From: Lasiodiplodia sp. COLG20
Taxonomy: Eukaryota > Ascomycota > Dothideomycetes > Botryosphaeriales > Botryosphaeriaceae
Direction of reading: 5' to 3'
Assembly: GCA_009801085.1 (NCBI GenBank)
Contig: VNWV01000022.1
Coordinates: forward strand, 186,001 to 250,000
DNA length: 64,000 nucleotides
Shown: positions 33,130-42,450 of the stretch, piece by piece
Layout: each line of letters begins with the position of its first letter
Numbering within the stretch: position 1 is the stretch's first letter
The notes under the pieces: generated by a model
What the model was told of the DNA's origin: nothing
The model's database searches: none
The model's input: only the letters and a program-made list of their open reading frames with translations
Program-made: the position numbers and the translations under genes

Positions 33130-35433
33130 ATGAAGTACTTTAAATTCTGCACATGTGTCCGTAAAGACATGCGGATTTTTGATCAACAAACCTTCTGTTT
33201 TAGCTGCGGCTGTCCGCCTGCCACGCAGACTACGATGGAACCAGGCGGTCTCGAAGACAGAAATGATGTATTTGTCGAAATCCAACACCCCCTTTACCCT
33301 TTGGGTTGTGCCCAACTCTTCCGGCACAAATCTCTGAACTCAACATCGGAATTTCGCTTGATTCGATTATTTCCAGGAAGCCATCAGGACCGCATAGACT
33401 GCGAGCTGTTCCATTCAAACGTGCACGACCCCCCAAAGTACGAAGCCCTATCGTATACCTGGGGAGATAACGCTCTGTCAGAGCACATCTTCGTCCAAAC
33501 TGGGAGCTTGCAAGTTACGAAAAATTGCGCCGACGCACTGAGAGATCTACGCTATGCAACATCCGAGCGCATTTTGTGGATCGACGCAGTCTCTATCAAT
33601 CAGTCAGATATCGGAGAGAAAAACCATCAGATCCCTTTGATGAGTTCGATTTACGCAAATGCTGAAAGGGTCGTAATACACATGGGAAGTGGGCCCCGGT
33701 ACACTGTCAAGCTTTTCTTCGATTACTGCCGAAAGGCTCAGAACGAGACTCAGAACAAGACTCAGAAAAAGACTCAGAACAAAGGCTATCAGTCTATCCT
33801 CACGTCTTTCCTCTCTCTGCCGTGGTTTTACAGAGTCTGGGTGCTGCAGGAAGTTGCCGTGGCGAAGCACGCTTTGGTTATGTCTGGCCCAGAAACACTG
33901 GACTGGAGCTACCTCTCAGTTGCCAATCTCTATTCCCTTGGATTGGAACCCATTGATTACGACGGACACATACCACCAGTTTTACATCTATCGAACAGTA
34001 ACAGGCAGCCATTAAAGGACCTTGTATCTCTCGTCAACACTGCGCGCAGCTGTCTTTCAACCGATCCGCGAGATAAAATATATGCGCTTCTAGGCCTGCT
34101 CAAGGGACGAGAGAACCTCAAACTTGACCTCGACTATAATAAACCTGTGGCGGATCTCTATACAGAGATTACCGTCGAAATCATCAAAAGCTATAACCAC
34201 CTAGACTTGCTTTCCGACATTGGCAAAGAAGGGAATGAAATGAAAGACAATAGGGCTTTGTTGACTGAAAAGGTTCAAAAGCTAAGGCTTCTGTCGATGA
34301 ATGCTTCGGAACTAGCCAAAAGCGCAGATCTCCTAGCACCTGGTATTCAAATCGGCCCGCGAAGCTTCTTTTCTTCGTTGTTTACATGGCAAGCGGATCT
34401 ATGGATTATTAGACGTGCCGCCTCCAGAATCAACACAGACGAGGAACATGCCTCACTTCTGGATTACCATATCTGTAGATGGGAATACCACTACGGATTC
34501 CCACGCAGCTGGGAAAACTTGGATCCACAGCTGATTCACGATGTCCTCGGGATTTCAGATCTGCTTCTCAGGTACCAAGATTACTATCGCGGAAATAATT
34601 CTGAGATAACCGAGGAACTAAGACTTCGAGCACAAGGCCTGGCAGAACGGCTACAAGGCCTGGCAGACAAGGCGCGAAAACATCACCAGGAATCTGAGTT
34701 GCATCTTAGAGCACTAGCCCCTAAAACTCTTAAAGCTCCATCCGGCCTTCGGAAGATTGAAATTGTCGAAACCAATGAGCCTTCCATGTCTGGCCTCCCC
34801 TCTTGGGTACCAAATTTTGACAGCCACCCGAGACTCGCTTCTCTTGATCGTTGGAGACCAAAGCAAGAGGTTTTTGCAGACTCTGAGGCAGTGGCACGGT
34901 ATTACGAGCCCAACGGACTACAAGCAAAGCCTCGTCTCAAAGTCAACATTCTCATACTTGACAGAGTCGTACATGAGAGTCATGACGTGAGCAGAAACCT
35001 CGTGCATCACTCAATCATACAAACGAAGCTAGGATTGATTTCTACAAACTATCTAGCAAAGTTTCAGGACACTTTTTGGTTTAAGCTTCAGCAGTCTCTA
35101 CGAGATTCAGGCAATGGGGAGCTTCTGTGTTCTCTTAAATCATTCAAACGTGGCCGGAGGCTTGTACTGACCGAAAATTCCTTCGCGGTGGCTCCTCGGA
35201 ATGTTCGTGAGGGTGACACGGTCTGCATTATGTCTGGAGCTAGCGTGCCGTATCTAATCAGGCCTGTAGCTACAAAGGGAATGGTGTTTAACCTTCTTGG
35301 AGAGTGCTATCTACATGGGGTCAAACAGCCGAATTATTCTGGCGACTATATGGATTTGATTGGCTATTTCAAGGATTATATTACGCCTATAGGTCGGAAT
35401 CGTCTACCTTGGGAAACGATTTTTCTGGAATAG
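33130..35433 (+). CDS. HET-domain protein (HET-6/OR-like type)
   Basis: Single-exon gene of 767 residues from the ATG at 33130 (MKYFKFCTC); the open frame extends upstream only through a TTG codon. It has an N-terminal cysteine cluster (CTC, CFSCGC), then FRLIRLFPGSHQDRIDCELF. The HET core follows: YEALSYTWGD, LRDLRYATSERILWIDAVSINQSDIGEKNHQIPLMSSIYANAERVVIHMG, then SLPWFYRVWVLQEVAVAKHALVMSG and DPRDKIYALLGLL. This layout is that of the HET-6/OR incompatibility class. A short internal repeat encoding (K/E)TQN-type units sits at 33735-33783, inside the HET core, where homologues normally have no insertion. The C-terminal 400 residues are not recognised beyond the family's usual tail. Confidence 0.88.
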   Translation: MKYFKFCTCVRKDMRIFDQQTFCFSCGCPPATQTTMEPGGLEDRNDVFVEIQHPLYPLGCAQLFRHKSLNSTSEFRLIRLFPGSHQDRIDCELFHSNVHDPPKYEALSYTWGDNALSEHIFVQTGSLQVTKNCADALRDLRYATSERILWIDAVSINQSDIGEKNHQIPLMSSIYANAERVVIHMGSGPRYTVKLFFDYCRKAQNETQNKTQKKTQNKGYQSILTSFLSLPWFYRVWVLQEVAVAKHALVMSGPETLDWSYLSVANLYSLGLEPIDYDGHIPPVLHLSNSNRQPLKDLVSLVNTARSCLSTDPRDKIYALLGLLKGRENLKLDLDYNKPVADLYTEITVEIIKSYNHLDLLSDIGKEGNEMKDNRALLTEKVQKLRLLSMNASELAKSADLLAPGIQIGPRSFFSSLFTWQADLWIIRRAASRINTDEEHASLLDYHICRWEYHYGFPRSWENLDPQLIHDVLGISDLLLRYQDYYRGNNSEITEELRLRAQGLAERLQGLADKARKHHQESELHLRALAPKTLKAPSGLRKIEIVETNEPSMSGLPSWVPNFDSHPRLASLDRWRPKQEVFADSEAVARYYEPNGLQAKPRLKVNILILDRVVHESHDVSRNLVHHSIIQTKLGLISTNYLAKFQDTFWFKLQQSLRDSGNGELLCSLKSFKRGRRLVLTENSFAVAPRNVREGDTVCIMSGASVPYLIRPVATKGMVFNLLGECYLHGVKQPNYSGDYMDLIGYFKDYITPIGRNRLPWETIFLE

Positions 35434-35471
35434 TAATTTAGGCTTCGCCGTTTCGTTCCACAACAAATTGC

Positions 35472-36973
35472 TCAGAGCTCGGGCCATGGAAGAGCATCGC
35501 AGTCCTTCTCCCTCAACTTTTTGATCCTCTGTAGCATCCACCCACTTGTCATCTTAATGCCAGAGTTGATGCGGCGACCTTGCTTTACCACACTGCTATG
35601 GTAGCAGTCGTTGTCGATATAGCGCCACTGCAGGCACTTGTCCCACTGCTGACATGTCTTTTCGCAGGCGGCCTTGTTGAACCACGGTTTGGTTGAGCGT
35701 TCTTTCTCTGTCAACCTCTCCCCTGCGCTGTCTTCCATGGTTGCAGAGTAACGCTTCTCATCCGCAAAGTTATCCCACTCAACTTGAACTTCAGAAAGCT
35801 TCGGCTCCACCAGATCCGTGAAAATGTCCTTGTAGCGCACAGACCCGCCCTGTAATTCATGTCAGCAGGCAGGTATTCGTGAAGTCATAATTAACGCAAG
35901 CGCACCTTCTTTGCTTTGAACCCTTTCTCCCACTCCCAAAGCATCGACACATCCTGCGCATGCACCTTGTGCACAGTAAATAGCGGCGAACACCAATTCC
36001 ACCCCCCAAACGGCAACTGCCACAGCGGCAAAGCCTGCAAAGGCATAAGTCCCGTTCCCTCAAAGTCCTTCCTCCGCTTGACCCCCTTACTTGCTAGGAC
36101 ATGGGACAGAATGTGATCGCCACAGCCCTGCTCCAGGCTGTACTCATCCCACTTTGTCAACGCTTTCGCCTCAGCCTGCGCCCCACCAAACGCCTTCTCC
36201 ATCGCCCCCCTCGACAGCGCGAACCCGCTCCCACCATGGGCAAAGTCCTCGCCCAACCGCGACGCCGGCCCGCCCACGTACACGTTCTCAGCCGGATCGA
36301 ACGACGCCAGCCAGGCGTACAGCGACTCCCAGAAGTAAAACGTGTCGTCCTCCATGAAGACATACCACGCCTTCCCCGGGTAGTTGCGGGCCGCGTGCGC
36401 CACCATGGGCACGAACTTGTACTTGTCCAGCCGCCACGCGCCCTCGACGTACGTCGCCTCCTCGCCCTGCTGGTCCAGGTACCAGTTGTCGTCGTTGGCA
36501 GCGCGCCGAATGCCGTGCCATGTCTGGAAGTCTGGGGAGCTTTTGAGCTGGCTGGACGCGTTGGCGAGGACGTCGGTGACGGGGTGCGAGGCGATGGTCG
36601 TGGGGTAGTCGGAGTAGAAGACTATATTGGGCGTGAGGGTGGCGTTGGAGAGGGTCGTGGAGAGGTGGATGGGAAGTCGTTGCCAGAGCTTTGTGGCGCC
36701 GGTCTTGACCATGATCAGCACGTCGGCTGGGTCTAAGACGGTGGGCGCGGCTGGTTTGATGGCACTGTGGTCCGGATGGGCATTTTCGTTGCTCTCAGTC
36801 TCAATTGCAGCCGTCTCGATGACTTGCCGGTGGTTTCCGCCCAGTTCCGTGACTGAGCCGATGCTTCCGTCCAGGGAAAGTAGGGTAAACGTGATGCATA
36901 ATAGCAGAAAGATATATGCGAAACCTTTTGCGCGCCTAACGATGCGGCCTCGGTTGCAGGTTTCGGCTCCCAT
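35472..36973 (-). CDS. GT31-like type II membrane glycosyltransferase
   Basis: Exons 35906-36973 and 35472-35849, with a 56-base intron, give 481 residues. A short cytoplasmic N-terminus with basic residues (RIVRRAK) precedes a single signal-anchor helix (FAYIFLLLCITFTLLSL, about 19-35), so it is a Golgi/ER lumenal enzyme. Glycosyltransferase features are VLIMVKTGATKLWQRLPIHL, WYVFMEDDTFYFWESLYAWL (the EDD acidic metal-binding triplet), YVGGPASRLGEDFAHGGSGFALSRGAM and GCGDHILSHVL. These match the Fringe/GT31-like group of fungal enzymes. The C-terminal exon adds a small Cys/Trp module (CEKTCQQWDKCLQWRY...CYHS) reminiscent of PAN/Apple folds. The start is 656 bases from that of the divergent GT2 gene. 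Confidence 0.85.
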
Positions 36974-37629
36974 CTTGGTGGAAGTCGATAGAGGAATCCA
37001 GTGAGTTGTTCTCCTTTCTTCAGTTTGGTTGACATGGCTGTTTTGTTTTCATGCGGTCGGGTCTGGTAGGTAATTGGCCATGCTGCCGGATGACTCGGAT
37101 ATGGTGCGCAAAGGCCACCATCGATCACACCAAATCCAAGAACATGACTCCCTGCTGTTGTAGGCCTGAACGCGGACGACTCATGCAAGTACAGCGCGTG
37201 ACGTACGCTTCCTTTTAAAATGAATAGAGACGGTTGAGAGTCTGGTCTAAGTCGCGCGCCGCTGTTTTGAATATGTCGACGTTGTTTTAAGGTATTTGAG
37301 CCGCTACGGGAAGTCGGGTATTATGCTTTTAGGTCAAGACACTAGCTACTCGCTGAGAAACCTTGTCAGCCCTCCACGACTGATCTGCAACGGCTGTCGA
37401 CGCTTTGGCCTCTGGATATATGAGGCGCCCCACTAGGCAACTGAGACATCGTTCACCATTCCATGGTAGGCTTGCGAACTCTTGGAATGGTGGGTCTGCA
37501 AATTCCCAATGAAATGGCTCTAAGGTCTCGAATTTTATTATTTTCGTATGGCAGCCTTCTAGAAAAAGCCGCGTAGGTCGCTACTGAAAGTCAATTCACG
37601 ACCAGCGGAATGTCACGGCTGCCACTACC
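36974..37629. promoter_or_regulatory. shared divergent promoter, GT31-like / GT2
   Basis: 656 bases between the starts of two divergent glycosyltransferase genes, so co-regulation is possible. No specific operator recognised. Confidence 0.4.
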
Positions 37630-39491
37630 ATGTCGACGTACTTGGATCACATTTCTTACACCCCTCCGAAGCCTAGCTTGGCAAAGTTAGTCTTCAATTC
37701 GTTGGCTGGGATCCTCGTTTGCTTTCTTTTCATCTTCGAGTTCAGACGCAGGGTTCCGCACTGCTTTCCATTAACGCTAGACACCCTGTTGTCAATCATC
37801 CTCACCGAAATCAGCCGACGCAAGAGCGAGCGCAGCCTTCAGAAACTGCAGCACCATCTCGATGACCAGAGGCTTGATGCTGAGAAGGGCGAGAAGCAGA
37901 CGAACAAGGCTGGCGTGCCGTACATTGTCTCGGTCGTGGGCTACCGCGAGGATAGCGCCCTTTTCCGGCGCGCTCTTGCCTCTTACAGCACCTGCACGGG
38001 CGCCATAACCCTGCTGGTTGGCATTGACGGCAATGAGGCTGACGAAGATGCCGAGATGGTGCGCTGTGTGCTCGCTGTGTACCCGCAAGCCAAAGTAATC
38101 GCCCTGCCCGAACCGCTGGGCAAGACCGCGCAGCGCCTGGCTGAAACACGGGCGCTGGGGCACGACCTCAGTGGCGTGGAATCCGATGATGAGCGGCTCG
38201 AGATGTTCCACGACTTGCCTCGGGAAACGAAAGAGGAGGCAGAGAAGTGGGCAATGGACCAAGTCGCCGTCATGGCTGCGGATATCCTGCACGCCAACGA
38301 CGCGTTCCGGGAGACTGAGGGCTTTCAGGTAATCTGCGTCACACAGCCGCATGTTTGCAAGAAAGACATCATTTTCACCAACACCGTCTTCACCTCCGCC
38401 CTCGGTGCGGAACATGGCGTTGGCTATGTCTGGTCCAGTGATTCAGACACATTCGTGCTTGAGGAAACTGTTGACCAGACCATTGGCTGCATGGCGCTGG
38501 ACCCGGGTGTTGGTGGCAGCTGCACCAGCCTCGGCGCGCATAACGGAGATGCAAGCCTCATCGCTGCCGTCACAGCTGCGGCATACTGGAGCGAGCTGGC
38601 CTTTTGCCGTGGCCAGACCGGCGCCGTTGAGGCTACCGACTGCCAACCGGGACCCTGCGCTGCCTTCAAGATCCGCGCCGTGGAGCAGGTGTTGTTCAAA
38701 TGGTATATGCAGACGGCAATGGGACACAAAACGGTGAGCACTTCAACACGAGTTAGCAAAACAGCAAAACACTGACTTCTCTTAAGGTCGTCAACGATGA
38801 CCGCCACCTCAGCACCCTCCTGATGATGAACAACTGGCGCATCACCTTCAACACCATGGTCCTCACCGTCACCGAGACGCCGTCCAAACTGATCAACCTC
38901 ATGCTCCAGCAGCTGCGCTGGTCTCGCGCCACCTACGTCGAGACGCTGCAGTACCCAGCCGTCTACGCCGTGCGCGGCCCCATCTCGCTCCTCTGCGGCC
39001 TCCGCCGCGTGTACGGCCCGATCGCCACGGCCGCCATCGTGCTGCGCTTCGTGTGGGACGGGTCGGCGCCGTACCCGCTGTCGCTGCTCGACATCGCCGC
39101 GCGGCTGGCCCTCTGCGCCGGCTACAACGCCGTCTTCTTCGGCCAGTACCAGCGCACCGTCCGCCACTGGAGCCTGCTGTTCGTGTCCCAGGTCTTCTAC
39201 CAGATTCCCTTGCCCGGCATCGCCGTCTGGAGCTGCATGACGATGCTGCAGAATGGCTGGGGCACCCAAATGCGCAGCACGCAGCAGAGGATGAGGGCGC
39301 CGCATCCCGGTTGGGATAATGTGGGTACGGTGATGGCTATGTCGGCGTGGATGGGGTTGGTGGCAGCTGCCCTGGCGCGGGTTATCATTTCTAGGGTCAG
39401 CCCTGAGGTCGTGGTGCTATCGACTTGGAGCGCGTTTGTCTTCGCGTCGGTGTGGGTGGCTTGGTGTTTGCTAAGGACTAAGAGCTTCTAA
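37630..39491 (+). CDS. family 2 processive glycosyltransferase (polysaccharide synthase)
   Basis: Exons 37630-38733 and 38787-39491 with a 53-base intron give 602 residues. An N-terminal membrane helix (FNSLAGILVCFLFIFEF) precedes the GT-A catalytic domain. Catalytic motifs are VVGYREDSALFRRAL, WSSDSDTF (DxD, near residue 275), DCQPGPCAAFK (acceptor-side PGP), NDDRHL (near 371) and QQLRWSR (the QxxRW motif of processive GT2 enzymes, near 411). Four to five C-terminal membrane helices follow (about 440-600). The set is that of hyaluronan/chitin-synthase-like fungal GT2 proteins, the class that includes Zymoseptoria tritici ZtGT2, needed for hyphal growth on surfaces. The product polymer is unknown. 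It is divergent from a GT31-like gene, which could modify or extend the same glycan. Confidence 0.9.
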
Positions 39492-39568
39492 TTCGGCGTT
39501 GAGGTGGTTGGTAGATATTCAGTTACACAGGAGGGTTTCTCTTTAGAAAGTAAACATTTGTGGGTAGT

Positions 39569-39635
39569 TGAAGCTATCATCCGGACGCGTACGTACAATT
39601 TTTAATTCGACATTCTCATCCGGATGATAGCTTCA
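39569..39635. repeat. inverted repeat, 17-base arms
   Basis: Arms TGAAGCTATCATCCGGA (39569-39585) and its exact complement (39619-39635), with a 33-base spacer, lie 78 bases after the GT2 stop codon. It may be a transcript hairpin or the footprint of a small element. Confidence 0.8.
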
Positions 39636-39909
39636 GCAACCCATGACATGAGCAAAAAAAACGGATCGACGCTAGCCATCAGCTGTGAAAGGGGACTGTG
39701 ATTTCCTACTTTTTTTGCTACCCAGTTAGCCAAAACTGAAACAACTTTCGTCGTGGACCGGTATATTAACTGACCACGCCACTTTGAACCTCAACAAGTA
39801 CTGTTGTGGCGTAATGGGTAAGGTTGGGCATTGGAACTGTATCTAACGAGAACAATTTTATCCCATAATGAGAATTCCGATTTGGCATAGTGACGTGACC
39901 TACATAAAA

Positions 39910-41448
39910 TCATCTAAAAGATCTATACGCTTGAGAAAGACGAGGGATGCCCTCCGCAGTAAGAGTTGACGGCCTCCTCGGACAATCCCGCTTGAACCCA
40001 TCAGCCACACAAAACGCTGCGGCGTAAAAGTCGGCCCTGCGTATCTCAAAATCCTCTTGTACGAATACCCCACCTTCTTCAGCTTGTGCAGCCATTTCGG
40101 CCAAGCAAGCGTAATGGCGGTCAACCAGGGCGTAGGCCTCTTCAGAGATGGCGTCGTCCAACCACTCCAGCAGCATCTTGACCTGGTCGCTGATCTGGTC
40201 CGGCGGCGGCGCCGACGGGATGCGAAACCCACGGCGGGCGGACTGAGTAGCCAGGGAGTTGTAGCATCGGTGCTTAACCATGCGGAAGGCTCTGTCATCC
40301 CGAGTATTGACGTGGTGGCCCATTTCGATGAAGTCCTTTGCGTAATTGGCTATCGCATCTCCGTCCCGCCGGAGGGCGTAGAGAATGAAATGAACCATTT
40401 TGTAATGCAATTCGTCTGATGGTGTGGACTCTGGATCTGCCTCGGTGGGGGATAGCTCCTGAGCAAGAGCCAGCTGTGCTTGAAAAGCTGCCATCCGGTC
40501 TTCTTGGATAGGTTCAGAATCTGAATCAGAAGAAGCCTGACGCGGATGCTTGCGAGCTACAGTGCTCTCATCTGATGACGAGGGTCCTGCTTGAGCCTTC
40601 TTCCGTTTAGCCGTGGTAACAGCCTGAGAGTTGACAGCTTCCTGCGAGCGGGTAGCCGGGACTGGAGACGTCTTCCAGTACAGCTCTGGCCCTGAGCTAC
40701 TCTTCGAAGCTACACCAGCCACCTCTCGGTCCAGGTCTTTCTCGTGGTACGGTGGTGGATCATCATGGAGACTGTAAGGGTAATCGACCCAGTTGTTGAT
40801 GAGGCCACGGATACCGGCGCCGTAGATGGATCGAAGGTCAATCTTTGGTTCACTGGTACGACCTGTGCTGAGCAATCGGCAAACATCGTCAAGCTGGCAT
40901 TGCAAAGTACTGTCACCCGGGAGAAAAGCATCCCAACTCTTTGCTTTACAGATTGATTGGAGACAAATAATCCTGGTCTTGGAAGGGCCTGTGACGCGCC
41001 GGCCAAGCTGATCAGGACGCCTCGCGAGTTCAGGCATAACTACGTACGGACGTTCCGATCCGGAGAGCTCGAAGCGGATACGATTGTAAGACGGTGCAGG
41101 AGGCAGATGCTTCCGCACGTTCTCTGGCACAGGGCTGACGAGGTCCCTGGTCATCGAGAGACCTGACGTAGGGAAGACGACGTACATGTCCCGGAGTTTT
41201 TTCGTCCTTGCGGCAGGAGTCCAGACTTTGAGATGAAACTTAACCAGAACAGCCTGTTCAGTTTCACTTGCGTGAACCTCTAGGCTTAGCCCCCTCTTGT
41301 TATCCTCGCGCCCATCATTGGCCTCAGAAAGGCATCCGAGATGGTGGTCATCTCCCTCATCTTGTCCATTCCAAGTCACCAGCACTTGTTCCTTCATCAC
41401 ACACGGAAGCCCTCCCCAGCCACGCATATTGGTGTCGTCTTCAGACAT
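39910..41448 (-). CDS. uncharacterised fungal protein
   Basis: Single-exon gene of 512 residues with an ATG at 41448. I do not recognise a named domain. The first 200 residues look globular: AVLVKFHLKVW, YNRIRFELSGSERPYVVMPELARRP, TRIICLQSICKAKSW and LQCQLDDVCRLLSTG. A Ser/Lys/Asp-rich linker (about 260-320) contains AKRKKAQAG, a possible nuclear-localisation signal. The last 150 residues are predominantly helical, with KMVHFILYALRRDGDAIANYAKDFIEMG and QVKMLLEWLDDAISEEAYALVDRHYACLAEMA. Overall it reads as a soluble, possibly nuclear protein. It lies between the GT2 gene and a HET gene, with no functional hint from context. Confidence 0.65.
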   Translation of the reverse strand: MSEDDTNMRGWGGLPCVMKEQVLVTWNGQDEGDDHHLGCLSEANDGREDNKRGLSLEVHASETEQAVLVKFHLKVWTPAARTKKLRDMYVVFPTSGLSMTRDLVSPVPENVRKHLPPAPSYNRIRFELSGSERPYVVMPELARRPDQLGRRVTGPSKTRIICLQSICKAKSWDAFLPGDSTLQCQLDDVCRLLSTGRTSEPKIDLRSIYGAGIRGLINNWVDYPYSLHDDPPPYHEKDLDREVAGVASKSSSGPELYWKTSPVPATRSQEAVNSQAVTTAKRKKAQAGPSSSDESTVARKHPRQASSDSDSEPIQEDRMAAFQAQLALAQELSPTEADPESTPSDELHYKMVHFILYALRRDGDAIANYAKDFIEMGHHVNTRDDRAFRMVKHRCYNSLATQSARRGFRIPSAPPPDQISDQVKMLLEWLDDAISEEAYALVDRHYACLAEMAAQAEEGGVFVQEDFEIRRADFYAAAFCVADGFKRDCPRRPSTLTAEGIPRLSQAYRSFR

Positions 41449-42450
41449 TGTTCAGTGTACGGTCTCCCGGAGGACAGGGTCGTGACAGACAGCTGCAGCA
41501 GTTAGCCAAACACAACAAGTAGTCACGCGGAGAAAGTAAAAGCCCTGCACAAGGCAGATCCCACCCACCCAGGCTTTTGTCGCAAGAGCAGCCTTGACTC
41601 GTCTGGAACCGAAGCAAAGTCCCCAACTTACTGCGCGAATCAAGCACGTAGCGCGTGGGCCGCAATCAAGGAACTGCGGCGAGCCGAAGAAGCACGCAAT
41701 CCCACAGCAAACTGAGAGTTCCGCAGTCGTCAAGAGCTTCAGTTCGCCACGGGAGAGCGTGCCAGCTGTCAAGACTAGCGCCGAGACCGATTGAGCCCAG
41801 ACTAAGGCGATACCGCAGAAGACGAAGGGGACGCTCGGCGGAGCAGATGGGCGGTGCCGCTTTCGCGGTCGCCACAACAGGCCCCAGAGTCTTCTTCCAG
41901 GGGAAACCCACAGTGCGCAACTACGGGCGCCTGGAAGGTAGACGCTGGCAGTTTTTATGGTCTGCTCTGAACGGCCGAGGCTTCGGTGGTTGGAAGTTGT
42001 TCGCGATGAAACGGCGGGCGTGGAGCGAAAGTGGAACGAGGCGCCAGGGGGTTTGGGAGTAATTCGCAGTCGTATGCAGTACAACATCACAGCCGTAATA
42101 GATTCCGGCGACGATGAAAGCGAGATGGAGCGACAGGTTGTGGTGGCTGCGTGGATGAGGAAAGGAAGCGGGGGTCGCGTTGTTGAATTCGGGCGTCGGC
42201 GATCGTCACGTGCATACGCGACACCGCGTCATGGCCAAGCTGTACACCACACTGACGCCGTCTCCCTCGCAACGTGTGACTGGTGTATTATCTACATACC
42301 ACAAAACCTCGTATCTCGCTCCGATACTAGACTTCCACATTCCATTGAGTGTTTACATTGGGCCACCTACGGTAGGTATCACGTCACGCAGCGAAGGAGT
42401 GCGTGTTACCACAAGTGTCGAAAATTCCTCCCGACGTAGCTGCCGAACAT
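41449..42450. other. intergenic, no gene seen
   Basis: 1 kb upstream of the unknown protein gene and downstream of the HET gene. GC-rich open frames at 41455-42090 on both strands overlap and have no family likeness. Confidence 0.4.
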
